Below, one piece after another: positions 1-8,602 of a DNA stretch of 64,000 bases; position 1 is the first letter of the stretch, and the number at the start of each line of letters is the position of its first letter. Source of the stretch: Bacteroidota bacterium (GTDB lineage: Bacteria > Bacteroidota > Bacteroidia > Chitinophagales > Chitinophagaceae); the NCBI GenBank assembly GCA_016712665.1, contig JADJQP010000006.1, positions 85,670-149,669 on the forward strand, in the 5' to 3' direction. The position numbers and the translations under genes were made by a program. The notes beneath the pieces were generated by a model, which was not told the origin of the DNA, did not search any database, and saw only the letters and a list, made by a program, of their open reading frames with translations.

Positions 1-2
1 AT

Positions 3-91
3 AATATCGGGAAGGAACTGCAAAAAATAAATGGAAATATCAAGGCTTCGTAGAAAAATACCCTACTAAATGCAATCCTCTCAATGACTGA
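3..91 (+). CDS. Possible 3' end of an unidentified gene
   Basis: A short open stretch at the window edge could be the C-terminus of a plus-strand protein. Frame 3 reads NIGKELQK up to the A-run at 22-27. Frame 2 after that run reads NKWKYQGFVEKYPTKCNPLN and one more residue before a TGA at 89-91. One extra A in the run would join them into a natural-looking tail, which matches the A-run losses seen in other genes here. Too little is present to name a family, and it could be chance. Confidence 0.25.
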   Translation, partial: YREGTAKNKWKYQGFVEKYPTKCNPLND

Positions 92-102
92 AAGGTCGCA
101 TA

Positions 103-1353
103 TTACTTACTATTACGTTGTCGTAAAATCAATCGCAAGGAAGTGTCTTTGGTTAAATAGGCCCATGCCCAATTGATGAAAATAATCAATTTGTTTCGAA
201 CACTTAATATCAGCATCAGGTGGAGGAACATCCAAATCAACCAGGCAAAATAACCTTTAAATTTGTAGAATGGCAAGTCTACTACGGCTTTATTTCTTCC
301 GATGGTTGCCATCGAGCCGAGGTCGTTGTATTCAAAATCTTTGACGGGTTTTCCTTGTGCTATTCTTTTCAGATTCACCGCTACATTCTTGGCTTGGTTA
401 ATGGCCACGTTGGCTAATTGTGGGTGTCCTTTAGGATACTTTGGTGTTTCCATCATGGCGATATCACCAATGGCAAAAATGTTTTGCATACCCTCTACAA
501 TATTTTGGCGGTTTACCTTAATACGGTTTCCTGCGCTCATCACTTCAGGTGGCAAGCCTTGAAGGGTATTGCCAATAACACCAGCAGCCCAAATGAGGGT
601 TTTGGATTGTAGGATGCTACCATTACTTAATTCTAGAATAGTTCCATCATACTTCTTTACAAAGGTGTCGGTAATAATTTGCACACCCATTTTTTCTAAG
701 TATTCTCTGGATGCATGTTTTGCCAATACACTCATACTATTTAAGGTATTTGGACTACCTTCAATGAGCTTGATATTGAAGCGACTGAAATCGATACCTG
801 GATAATCTTTTGGAAGGATATGGTTTTTAATTTCGGCAAAGGCTCCTGCTAATTCCACACCTGTAGGACCTGCACCTACAATGCATAGATTAAGAAGGGC
901 TTCCTTATCCTTGTCATCGGCTGAGATGATATTTTCAAACGTTTGAAGAATATGATTTCGAATTTGAATGGCATCATAAGTAGTTTTTAGGGTTAGGGCA
1001 TGTTTGCTAATTTCTTCATTGCCAAAGAAATTGGTTTTGCACCCAATTGCGATGACCAAAAAATCATATTCAAAACTTCCAATGGTGGTTTCGATGCAAT
1101 TTTTTTCAGGGTGGATAGACAGCACTTCCGTCAAGCGTATCTGTAGATTTTTTTTATACTTAAAAATATTTCGTAACGGAAAAGAAATACTCGCTGGTTC
1201 CAATTGTGAGGTAGCCACCTGATAAAATAAGGGCTGAAATTGGTGATGATTTATTTTGTCGATGAGCAAGACATCAAACTGCTTCTCGTCTATTTTTTTT
1301 ACAAATTGTACCCCTGCAAATCCACCACCGATTACTATTATCTTTTTCTTCAT
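103..1353 (-). CDS. Type II NADH dehydrogenase (NDH-2), FAD-dependent
   Basis: Membrane-associated single-subunit NADH:quinone oxidoreductase that feeds electrons into the respiratory chain without pumping protons. The protein (416 aa from this start) opens with a Rossmann FAD motif (VIGGGFAGVQF) right after the start. A second GxGxxG motif for NADH (IVGAGPTGVELAG) lies mid-protein, and a C-terminal FAD contact follows (FAIGDIAMM). The C-terminus is hydrophobic (YFAWLIWMFLHLMLIL), as expected for a membrane-docking tail. I chose the ATG at 1353 because it places MKKKIIVIGGG at the N-terminus; the reading frame continues upstream to 1434 without family-like sequence. It is transcribed alone, with a good -7 box about 80 bp upstream. 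Family assignment is secure. Confidence 0.93.
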   Translation of the reverse strand: MKKKIIVIGGGFAGVQFVKKIDEKQFDVLLIDKINHHQFQPLFYQVATSQLEPASISFPLRNIFKYKKNLQIRLTEVLSIHPEKNCIETTIGSFEYDFLVIAIGCKTNFFGNEEISKHALTLKTTYDAIQIRNHILQTFENIISADDKDKEALLNLCIVGAGPTGVELAGAFAEIKNHILPKDYPGIDFSRFNIKLIEGSPNTLNSMSVLAKHASREYLEKMGVQIITDTFVKKYDGTILELSNGSILQSKTLIWAAGVIGNTLQGLPPEVMSAGNRIKVNRQNIVEGMQNIFAIGDIAMMETPKYPKGHPQLANVAINQAKNVAVNLKRIAQGKPVKDFEYNDLGSMATIGRNKAVVDLPFYKFKGYFAWLIWMFLHLMLILSVRNKLIIFINWAWAYLTKDTSLRLILRQRNSK

Positions 1354-1691
1354 GTTCAATTTTATTGGAGCTATATTGGAAATAAAACGACTGTTTGCTT
1401 TGACAGGGCAAACAAATACCATTACCGGGTACAAAAGTAGCGAAGTACAAGGATATCACCATAGAAATATGGTGGGTCTACCCGTCGATTAGAGAAATAC
1501 TACATAAGAATCGAATCTCCATTGGATTCAAAAGCTGCCAATTTGCTATTGACCTTGTGGCGCCTTCCCAAGCGATAATAAACAAATGGCAAAAAGACTT
1601 TGCCGGCTTCATTTTATCAAAAACCTTTGCTCGCCACATTGCACAAGCGAAAAATTCGAAGTGAGGTCCGCCAATAACCCCCGCTCTTGTG
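1354..1691. other. Intergenic region
   Basis: Apart from the -7 box for the NDH-2 gene, nothing is recognisable here. The short open frames in it have no family resemblance and no ribosome binding context. Confidence 0.4.
1432..1439 (-). promoter_or_regulatory. Bacteroidota -7 promoter box for the NDH-2 gene
   Basis: The minus strand reads TACTTTTG, an exact match to the Bacteroidota primary sigma -7 consensus TAnnTTTG. A start site about 7 nt downstream would leave a leader of roughly 70 nt before the ATG at 1353. No convincing -33 TTTG was seen. Confidence 0.5.
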
Positions 1692-3332
1692 CTACACCTG
1701 CATCACACCCACATTCATCGGCTTTTCAATTGGTGCATTGTTCGCAGCTGCAATACCTTCGGCAATTACTTTTCGAGTATGAATAGGCTCTATAATGGCA
1801 TCTACCCAAAGACGTGAGGCTGCATAGTACGCAGTGGTTTGCTCGGCATACTTGGCCATAATATCATCCAGCATTTTTTTCTCATCTTCGGCAGTAATCT
1901 CTTGCCCTTTGCGTTTGAGCGCAGCTACTTGTATTTGCAATAAGGTTTTGGCTGCTTGCTCGCCTCCCATCACAGCAATTTTGCCATTGGGCCATGCATA
2001 AATAAATCGTGGGTCATAGGCTTTGCCACACATGGCATAATTACCCGCCCCATAAGAATTGCCTACGATGATGGTAATTTTTGGTACCACCGAATTCGAT
2101 ACGGCATTTACCAATTTGGCACCATCTTTAATGATACCACTATGCTCGCTACGACTACCGACCATAAAGCCGGTTACATCTTGCAGAAACACTAAAGGAA
2201 TTTTCTTTTGATTGCAATTCATGATAAAACGAGCCGCCTTATCGGCACTGTCGTTGTATATCACACCACCCAATTGCATTTCATTTTTTGCATTTTTTAC
2301 AAGTTTACGCTGATTGGCTACTATGCCTACCGCCCAGCCTTCTACCCTACCATATCCACACACTATGGTTTTGCCATAATCTTTTTTAAACTCATCAAAC
2401 TCTGAATCATCCACAAGACATTTGATCACTTCCACCATATCATATTGCTTGCTATTGTCGGGAGATACCAAACCATAAATATCATTCATATCGCTGATGG
2501 GTGGTAATGGTTTTGCTCTATCAAATCCTGCTTTATCGGTACTTCCTAATTTAGAAATGATTCTTTTTATTTGGTCGAGACATTCTTTTTCGGTTTTAAA
2601 TTTATAATCGGCAATGCCACTAATTTCGGTATGGGTCACCGCGCCACCAAGGGTTTGAATATCTACATTTTCGCCTATGGCTGCTTTTGCTAAAAAAGGA
2701 CCTGCCAAAAATATAGAGCCATGTTCTTCTACCATAAGGGTTTCATCACTCATGATAGGTAGGTAAGCCCCACCTGCCACGCAACTCCCCATTACCGCGG
2801 CAATTTGGGTAATACCCATACTGCTCATACGAGCATTGTTTCGGAAAATGCGACCGAAATGTTCTTTGTCCGGGAAAATTTCATCTTGCATGGGTAAATA
2901 AACTCCCGCACTATCTACCAAATAAATAATAGGTAAACGGTTCTCCATGGCAATTTCCTGCAAGCGTAAATTCTTTTTGCCGGTAATCGGAAACCATGCA
3001 CCTGCTTTTACGGTTTGGTCGTTGGCTACTATCACACATTGCCGACCCTTGATATAACCCAAGCCGGCCACAGTGCCACCGGCAGGGCATCCACCATGCT
3101 CTTCATACATACCATAACCCGCAAAGGCCATCAGCTCGGTAAACTCCGAATTTTTATCAATCAAATAAGCGATACGCTCGCGTGGTGACAACTTACCCTT
3201 TTCATGTTGTTTGGCAATGGCTTTATCGCCGCCTCCTTTTTCGATGATGGCAAGTTTTTTTTTCATATCGCTCACTGCCAATTTCATTCCGTCTTCGTTT
3301 TTATTAAATTCGAGGTTTTGTTTTTTTGCCAT
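1692..3332 (-). CDS. Acyl-CoA carboxylase, carboxyltransferase (beta) subunit
   Basis: Biotin-dependent carboxyltransferase subunit of the propionyl-CoA/methylcrotonyl-CoA carboxylase class. It transfers the carboxyl group from carboxybiotin to an acyl-CoA in branched-chain amino acid or odd-chain fatty acid metabolism. At 546 aa it has the family's usual length. Visible features are the LSPRERI segment, GGCPAGGTVAGLG, the oxyanion-forming Gly-rich stretch MGSCVAGGAYLP in the N-terminal half, and VGNSYGAGNYAMCG with PNGKIAVMGGEQAA in the C-terminal half. The GGAVTHTEISGIADY segment leans towards methylcrotonyl-CoA carboxylase beta, but substrate cannot be settled by reading. The biotinylated alpha subunit is not in the window. 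Confidence 0.92.
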   Translation of the reverse strand: MAKKQNLEFNKNEDGMKLAVSDMKKKLAIIEKGGGDKAIAKQHEKGKLSPRERIAYLIDKNSEFTELMAFAGYGMYEEHGGCPAGGTVAGLGYIKGRQCVIVANDQTVKAGAWFPITGKKNLRLQEIAMENRLPIIYLVDSAGVYLPMQDEIFPDKEHFGRIFRNNARMSSMGITQIAAVMGSCVAGGAYLPIMSDETLMVEEHGSIFLAGPFLAKAAIGENVDIQTLGGAVTHTEISGIADYKFKTEKECLDQIKRIISKLGSTDKAGFDRAKPLPPISDMNDIYGLVSPDNSKQYDMVEVIKCLVDDSEFDEFKKDYGKTIVCGYGRVEGWAVGIVANQRKLVKNAKNEMQLGGVIYNDSADKAARFIMNCNQKKIPLVFLQDVTGFMVGSRSEHSGIIKDGAKLVNAVSNSVVPKITIIVGNSYGAGNYAMCGKAYDPRFIYAWPNGKIAVMGGEQAAKTLLQIQVAALKRKGQEITAEDEKKMLDDIMAKYAEQTTAYYAASRLWVDAIIEPIHTRKVIAEGIAAANNAPIEKPMNVGVMQV

Positions 3333-3544
3333 GCTACGCTAAAATTAGGTTTATGGCAAAATAAGTACTTAATAGCCATTTAAACAAATGCCATTACAAA
3401 GGAAATGGGGAGCCAAGCGGTGGCACTCCTATTAGGCTACTTCGTGCTGTCGCTGCTACGAGGTAGCGCGCTCCATCACGGCTATTTTTCGGGGTCTTTT
3501 TCATTGGGAAGCGGTTTAGCTGCCGGGTGCAAAAAAAACCTCAA
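3333..3544. other. Intergenic region before the repeat cluster
   Basis: No gene is supported. The stretch at about 3440-3470 is GC-rich compared with its surroundings and may be debris of the repeat family that follows. Confidence 0.35.
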
Positions 3545-3860
3545 AAGGATTTTCACGCAGTGAGCGCGAAAGGTTTTTCACACAGAAGACCTTGAAAGGT
3601 TTTCACGCAAAGGCGCGAAGGATTTTTCACACATTGGACGCGGAGCGGCTTTCAGGCGTAGAACGTAGGGGTTTTCACACAAAGGCGCGGAGATTAATGC
3701 AAAGGCGCGAAGGGGGTTTCTTACAGAGGATACGGGGAGGTTTTCACGCAAAGGCGCGGAGATTAATGCAAAGGCGCGAAAGTGTTTTCAAACAGAGTAC
3801 ACGAGAGTTTTTCACGCTGAGTAGGTAGAAGTTTTCACGCAAAGGCGCGGAGAGTTTTTA
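3545..3860. repeat. Degenerate ~25-bp intergenic repeat cluster
   Basis: About a dozen imperfect copies of a unit approximating TTTTCACGCAAAGGCGCGGA follow one another at roughly 22-25 bp spacing, with starts near 3551, 3574, 3599, 3624, 3673, 3741, 3785, 3810 and 3832. Some units carry an additional ATTAATGCAAAGGCGCG insert (near 3690 and 3760). The phrase cacgcaaaggcgcggag is a recurring intergenic repeat in Bacteroidota genomes in my experience. A 78-codon open frame across it (3592-3828) is simply the repeat read in one frame and not a gene. Confidence 0.8.
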
Positions 3861-4017
3861 TGGAAAAGACGCATAGAGTTTTTAAGTTGGGTCGAATATT
3901 TCATGTGCAAAAATCAACAAATGGCCATCACTTAAGAATAATTACACGTTATATAGGATGGCCCATCCTTTTTTTACTATTTTTACGTTTTAGAAATAAT
4001 AGGCACTAAACGGTTTT

Positions 4018-4839
4018 ATGAATAAAAAAATGCTCTCTTTGCTGCTCTCCGTTGCAATGATTTTTTCTCTTTGCCAATGTAAAGAAGGTGAAAAGTCAAG
4101 CATACCCATCCGATTAGGTGATTCCACACTCATTGTCACGGAAAAGGACTCTGCGTATTTGCAAAATTTTACCAACGATATTGCACCTGCAAAAAAGAAA
4201 TCGTCGGAGTCGCAAATTACTAAAATGATGGTGCAGGTAGATAGCCTGAAAGCTTCTCAAAAAATGGAAAATGAAGCCAATACCGCGCAGGCCTTAAACG
4301 GATTTACCATCAACTTTGAAGAATGCAGTGTAGTATTTGATGGCATTGCAGCACATGCACTCAATGAAACGCAAAATGAAAGGGCTTCGCATAGTGTATC
4401 GTACCTTAAAGATGCCGGAAATTTTTTAGAAACAAAATTGGAAGTGAACAAGCTTACGGAGTTGCGAGCCGAACAAAGACTTTTTGTAAAATTGAGTATC
4501 GAATACAATGGCGAAACGATGGTGCTGCACGATTTAGGTAAGTTTATCACCCAATGGTATCCTTTGGCAGGTAAAAACAATCGCTTTGTTTCGGTTAGTA
4601 GTAATAGTTTGCAATTTGATAATGTGGATGCAACTAAAATAAAAAATGCCTTAGAAAAAGAACTAAAGAAAAAGAAAAAAAATAAGGACGAAATCAGCAA
4701 ATGGATGAAGGCTATCGCGCAAACAAAATCGTATAGCGACGTGCCTTGTGTATTAATACCTACTAGCTCGCAATGGCGCATTTTTGGCAAAGCAGATGGG
4801 AAATCGGTGCGGAAATTAATACAGTTTGATATTCCGTAA
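4018..4839 (+). CDS. Putative secreted or lipoprotein of unknown function
   Basis: A 273-aa protein with an N-terminal hydrophobic signal (MLSLLLSVAMIFSLCQC). Cys19 or Cys21 could be lipidated, although Gln before Cys21 is not a classical lipobox. The mature part is charged. It contains a predicted helical stretch near residues 60-90 (KKKSSESQITKMMVQVDSLK), a central beta-rich region, and a very Lys-rich run around residue 215 (ELKKKKKNKDE). I recognise no family. It converges with the methyltransferase gene on the other strand, with 3 bp between the stop codons. Likely cell-envelope located, by inference from the signal only. Confidence 0.75.
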   Translation: MNKKMLSLLLSVAMIFSLCQCKEGEKSSIPIRLGDSTLIVTEKDSAYLQNFTNDIAPAKKKSSESQITKMMVQVDSLKASQKMENEANTAQALNGFTINFEECSVVFDGIAAHALNETQNERASHSVSYLKDAGNFLETKLEVNKLTELRAEQRLFVKLSIEYNGETMVLHDLGKFITQWYPLAGKNNRFVSVSSNSLQFDNVDATKIKNALEKELKKKKKNKDEISKWMKAIAQTKSYSDVPCVLIPTSSQWRIFGKADGKSVRKLIQFDIP

Positions 4840-4842
4840 TCA

Positions 4843-5972
4843 CTACAATTTTTTAATTTCACAAAAAAACAAGCAATCGCCTCCTAACTCAAATGCTTTA
4901 AGCAATTGCTGTTGCACAATTTGAAATTGAGTTTGGTCAACCGTATTAATGACATCCTCATTTTCGGCTTTAAAAATACTGCAGGTAAAATAGTAGAGGC
5001 TACCTCCCGGTTTTAATCGCTGCAAGGCATTGGCAAGAATGGTCTTTTGTGTTTGCTGAAATTCAAGTAATTTCTTTTCAGTAAAAAAATAATATTGCTC
5101 GGCACTTCTACTCCATGTGCCGGCACCACTACAAGGCACATCCGCTATTATTTTGTCAAATACAAAATCTTGTTTGATAGGTTTACTTAAATCGATGACA
5201 AAGGCCTTGTATTTTCGATAGTGGTATTGTCGAAAACGCTCATGAAGATTGTCGATAATAGTAGATCGTATATCCGACACCGTAAGGTCGATACGCGCAT
5301 TTTTATCCAATACCAATAAGGACTTGCCACCACTTGCCGCGCAGCAATCCCACCAACTTTCCGCATCCTTGGGTTGAAAAAATTGTTGAACCAATTGTGA
5401 TGAATAATCTTGAATTAGATACTCATCTAGTTTAGGTAGTAGTTCTTGAATTTTTATTTTTTGAGGAAATGAAATACAAGTATCAGAAATAGTTTGATAT
5501 TCAATTTCTTTCTGGGTAAGGGTCGCAATGATGTCATCCCTATTTTTCGGATTCGAATAAATACCCTTGATGGTCGAAATAAATATTCGATATATTCCTC
5601 TTCGGTAATACCAGAAGAAAGTGGAAACGGAATTGAAAATGCCACTTGAAATTTTTCGATAACTAATTGTTTCTTTTCAGCAAATGGCAAGGGATAATGC
5701 TCTGCAAAAAACTTATCTGTTTCTTCGAAAAAGATAATAGGCAGAGCTCCTGAAAGAAAACTGCCAATTAACATGCGGTCTTGAATTGATAAGTGGGGTT
5801 GTGGTCCTAAACGATAAATGCCATAGAGCAATTCGCTAATGTACTTTCTATCACGTGAGCCAAATTTCGGATTGGAGTTGAAATATTTTTTTAGAAAAAC
5901 AGCTAAAGGAAATTGTAAGGAATATTCATTAAAAATTTGGGTGGCGGTTTGAAAATAAGAAGCTACAAACAT
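4843..5972 (-). CDS. RsmB/Sun-type rRNA m5C methyltransferase, frameshifted
   Basis: SAM-dependent RNA cytosine-5 methyltransferase of the RsmB/NOP2/Sun family, which acts on 16S rRNA. The upstream piece (start 5972) carries the NusB-like N-terminal part (SRDRKYISELLYGIYRL). The downstream piece carries the SAM motif WWDCCAASGGKSLLVLD, the catalytic-site motif ADVPCSGAGTWSR and the release-cysteine motif TCSIFKAEN. They are in different frames. One extra T in the T5 run at 5543-5547 (an A on the coding strand) joins them without a stop into a protein of about 376 aa. Read literally the gene is disrupted. Because six other genes here show the same kind of loss, I favour a sequence error. The start, MFVASYFQTATQIF, lies 8 bp after the sucB stop, so the two probably form one transcript. 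Confidence 0.82.
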
Positions 5973-5980
5973 AAAGGAGT

Positions 5981-7189
5981 TTATAGTTCTAATAATAGTT
6001 TTGCCGGGTCTTGCGCTGCTAAAAGTTGCATAGGATTTTCGAGTAGTTCTTTTACCCGAACTAAAAACCCTACACTTTCTCTTCCGTCGATGATACGATG
6101 GTCGTAGCTCAAAGCCAAATACATCATAGGACGTATCACCACCTGTCCATTGATGGCCATAGGTCGGTCTTGAATTTTGTGCATACCTAAAATAGCAGAT
6201 TGAGGAATATTTATAATGGGCGTACTCATTAGCGAACCAAATACACCGCCATTGGTGATGGTGAAAGTGCCGCCGGTCATTTCTTCGATACTCAGTTTAT
6301 TATCTCTTGCCTTTGCCGCTAAAGTGGCTACGGATTTTTCGATTTCAGCCATACTCAAGCTTTCTGCATTTCGAATAACCGGAACTACCAAGCCTTTAGG
6401 TGCACTTACGGCAATAGAAATATCGCAGTAGTCATGATAAATAATCTCCTCGGCATCAATATACGCATTCACCGATTTCCATTCTTGAAGTGCAATACAC
6501 ACTGCCTTTGTAAAGAAACTCATAAAGCCAAGTCCGACACCATGTTTTTCTTTGAAGGCATCTTTATACTTAGTGCGTAAATCCATAATACCACCCATAT
6601 CTACTTCGTTAAAAGTAGTGAGCATGGCAGTGGTATTTTTAGCCTCCACTAATCGTCTACTTACTGTTTTGCGAAGGTTACTCATTTTCTCTCTTTTTTC
6701 ATTTCTTGAAAAAAGGGAAATGCCGGGTTGTACGCCTGGCTTTTCTAATGAGCTGAGTACATCGTGTTTCGTGATTTTTCCCATGGAGCCACTACCATGA
6801 ATATGTGTAGTATCTACTTTTTTATCTGCAATGATATTTTGTGCAAGTGGCGTAGCCTTAACTTCGGCGTGCTTGGAAGCGCTTGCCTCAGGCAGCACTT
6901 TTTCTTCCACAACTATAGGTTTTGCTACTTCGGGTTGCATACTAGCCGGCCTTGCAGCCTGATCATCAATACTACAAGCTAGGTCGCCGATATGAAGTGT
7001 GGCTCCTTCAGCAGCTACGTGTTTAAGAATACCTGCTTTTTCGGCATTAAGTTCAAAGGTGGCCTTTTCACTTTCGAGCTCACAAAGTATTTCATCCCTT
7101 TCCACCCATAGCCCATCCCCTTTAAGCCACTTGATGAGGGTGACTTCATTGATACTTTCTCCTACGGGTGGTACTTTAACGTCAATCAT
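5981..7189 (-). CDS. sucB: 2-oxoglutarate dehydrogenase E2 (dihydrolipoyl succinyltransferase)
   Basis: E2 core of the 2-oxoglutarate dehydrogenase complex, passing the succinyl group from E1 to CoA in the TCA cycle. The 402-aa protein has an N-terminal lipoyl domain (VPPVGESINEVTLIKW; lipoyl Lys in LESEKATFEL), a linker, a short E3-binding domain (PLAQNIIADKK to GKITKHDVL), and a C-terminal catalytic domain with the HxxxDG motif (YDHRIIDGRE). The lipoyl motif reads ESEKA rather than the more usual TDKV/A of E2o, and the linker is short, but the catalytic end (TNGGVFGSLMSTPIIN, QSAILGMH) is typical. Unusually, the E1 gene is not adjacent. An E2 for another 2-oxoacid is a less likely alternative. 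Confidence 0.88.
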   Translation of the reverse strand: MIDVKVPPVGESINEVTLIKWLKGDGLWVERDEILCELESEKATFELNAEKAGILKHVAAEGATLHIGDLACSIDDQAARPASMQPEVAKPIVVEEKVLPEASASKHAEVKATPLAQNIIADKKVDTTHIHGSGSMGKITKHDVLSSLEKPGVQPGISLFSRNEKREKMSNLRKTVSRRLVEAKNTTAMLTTFNEVDMGGIMDLRTKYKDAFKEKHGVGLGFMSFFTKAVCIALQEWKSVNAYIDAEEIIYHDYCDISIAVSAPKGLVVPVIRNAESLSMAEIEKSVATLAAKARDNKLSIEEMTGGTFTITNGGVFGSLMSTPIINIPQSAILGMHKIQDRPMAINGQVVIRPMMYLALSYDHRIIDGRESVGFLVRVKELLENPMQLLAAQDPAKLLLEL

Positions 7190-7221
7190 GGTGGCAAAAA
7201 TTTCCTTAAATCAAACTTTTT

Positions 7222-7302
7222 GCGGAGACGATGAGATTCGAACTCATGAAACAGTTACCCATTTATCCCGACTCCTAGTCGGGACTCCTTCAGCGTCTTC
7301 GC
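7222..7302 (-). repeat. tRNA-Ser remnant with 3' end but no D arm
   Basis: Just downstream of the true tRNA gene, this piece keeps the T arm and the 3' acceptor strand with its G discriminator, identical to tRNA-Ser. The D-arm region has been deleted, so the 5' acceptor end runs straight into CTGAAGGA. Its anticodon arm is replaced by the perfect palindrome CCCGACTAGGAGTCGGG. It cannot fold as a complete tRNA. Confidence 0.75.
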
Positions 7303-7324
7303 AATTTTCTTTCAAACATTCTTT

Positions 7325-7414
7325 TGGCGGAGACGATGAGATTCGAACTCATGAAACAGTTGCCCGCTTACACGCTTTCCAAGCGTGCTCCTTCAGCCAC
7401 TCGGACACGTCTCC
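7325..7414 (-). tRNA. tRNA-Ser(GGA)
   Basis: Full class II cloverleaf on the minus strand: acceptor GGAGACG paired with CGTCTCC, G discriminator and an encoded CCA (7325-7327). The anticodon stem CACGC/GCGTG encloses loop TTGGAAA with anticodon GGA. A long variable arm is followed by T arm ATGAG-TTCGAAT-CTCAT. At about 90 nt it has the expected size for tRNA-Ser. It decodes UCC/UCU. Confidence 0.95.
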
Positions 7415-7428
7415 TTTCAAGTGGAGTG

Positions 7429-7436
7429 CGAAAGTA
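7429..7436 (-). promoter_or_regulatory. -7 promoter box of tRNA-Ser
   Basis: The minus strand reads TACTTTCG, matching TAnnTTTG at 7 of 8 positions and lying 15 bp ahead of the mature tRNA 5' end. The upstream duplicates of this flank (for example near 7855-7870, 7990-8000 and 8080-8095) read TTCTTTCG because one base is missing, so the box appears intact only in front of the functional gene. Confidence 0.5.
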
Positions 7437-7477
7437 AGAATAAATTTTAGAAATGATGATTTTTAATAATAAAAAGA

Positions 7478-8330
7478 GAACTCATGAAACAGTTTCCCAT
7501 GTATCCCGACTCCTAGTCGGGACTCCTTCAGCCACTAGGACACGTCTCCATTAATTAATGGTGAATGCTGAATGGTGAATGCTGAATTATTATTGGTATT
7601 GAAGGAACACATGAAACAGTTTCCCGTTTATCCCGACAGCCTGCCCGCCGTGGTGGGTTTCAGTCGGGACTCCTTCAGCCACTCGGACACGTTTCCACTT
7701 TATTAATGTTGAATTATGAATGGTGAATGGTGAATGGTGAATTATTATTGGAATTGAAGGAACGCATGAAACAGTGCCCCTTCCGACAGCTGCCCGCCGT
7801 GGGGGTTTCAGTCGGGACCCTTCAGCCACTAGGACACGTCTCCATTCGAGTGGAATGCGAAAGAAGAATAAATTTTAGAAATGATGATTTTTAATATTAA
7901 AAAGAGAACTCATGAAACAGTTTCACATGTATCCCGACTCCTAGTCGGGACTCCTTCAGCCACACGGGCACGTCTCCATTCAAGTGAAATGCGAAAGAAG
8001 AATAAATTTTAGAAATGATGATTTTTAATAATAAAAAGAGAACTCATGAAACAGGGGGGCACGTCTCCATTCAAGTGGAATGCGAAAGAAGAATAAATTT
8101 TAGAAATGATGATTTTTAATAATAAAAAGAGAACTCATGAAACAGCTTCACATGTATCCCGACTCCTAGTCGGGACTCCTTCAGCCACTCGGACACGCCT
8201 CCACATTATTAATGGTGAATTTTGAATGGTGAATTTTGAATTACTATTGGAAATGAAGGGACTTTTGAAACAATTTCCCATTTATCCCGACTCCTAGTCG
8301 GGACTCCTTCAGCCACTCGGACACGTCTCC
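7478..8330 (-). repeat. Array of seven truncated tRNA-Ser copies carrying palindromes
   Basis: Seven decayed copies of the neighbouring tRNA-Ser sit head to tail at 7478-7549, 7605-7696, 7760-7843, 7907-7978, 8040-8068, 8131-8202 and 8258-8330. Each keeps the 5' acceptor strand, D arm and the variable arm up to about the T loop (the 8040 copy keeps only both edges), and all lack the 3' acceptor strand. The anticodon arm is replaced by CCCGACTAGGAGTCGGG in copies 1, 4, 6 and 7. In copies 2 and 3 it is replaced by a longer GC-rich stem-loop containing GCCCGCC. Several spacers repeat the tRNA's own upstream flank; others consist of repeated TGAATGGTGAAT-like words. Open frames across it are not genes. 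Confidence 0.88.
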
Positions 8331-8602
8331 ATATAATTAATTTTGAATGCTGCATTTTGAATGTTGGATATGGAATTTTGATAAGAATGGAAGAAACTCA
8401 CATAACAATACACGTTTAAGCTTCCTATTATTCGGTCGCAAAGACGATTCTAAATGGAGGTAAAGAAACATCAAAAACGCTCTTAAAACTACCGTTGGTG
8501 AATCCACAGCTACTATTCATGAAACAAGTGCTACGCAAAAGAGAATATTATCTTATTTTGCATCTTGATGAAAATAAGGTTCGCAATATACTATCTAAGC
8601 TG
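8331..8602. other. Leader region before the sensor kinase
   Basis: AT-rich and without a gene I can support. The kinase frame is open from a GTG at 8495 and an ATG at 8519, but the residues before 8603 do not look like part of the family, so this is probably leader. Confidence 0.35.

Noticed and set aside
3592..3828. A 78-codon open frame
   Set aside because: It is the repeat cluster read in one frame; it has no start context and its sequence only reflects the repeat unit.
4257..4862. A 201-codon open frame on the minus strand
   Set aside because: It is antisense to the better supported plus-strand gene with a signal peptide (4018-4839), and its low-complexity Phe run mirrors the Lys run of that gene.
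7590..7829. A 79-codon open frame on the minus strand
   Set aside because: It lies fully inside the tRNA-derived repeat array and encodes only translated repeat sequence.
7222..8330. CRISPR-like array because of regularly spaced palindromic repeats
   Set aside because: The repeats are truncated tRNA-Ser copies, spacing is irregular (about 90-155 bp), spacers repeat the tRNA flank or simple words, and no cas genes are present.
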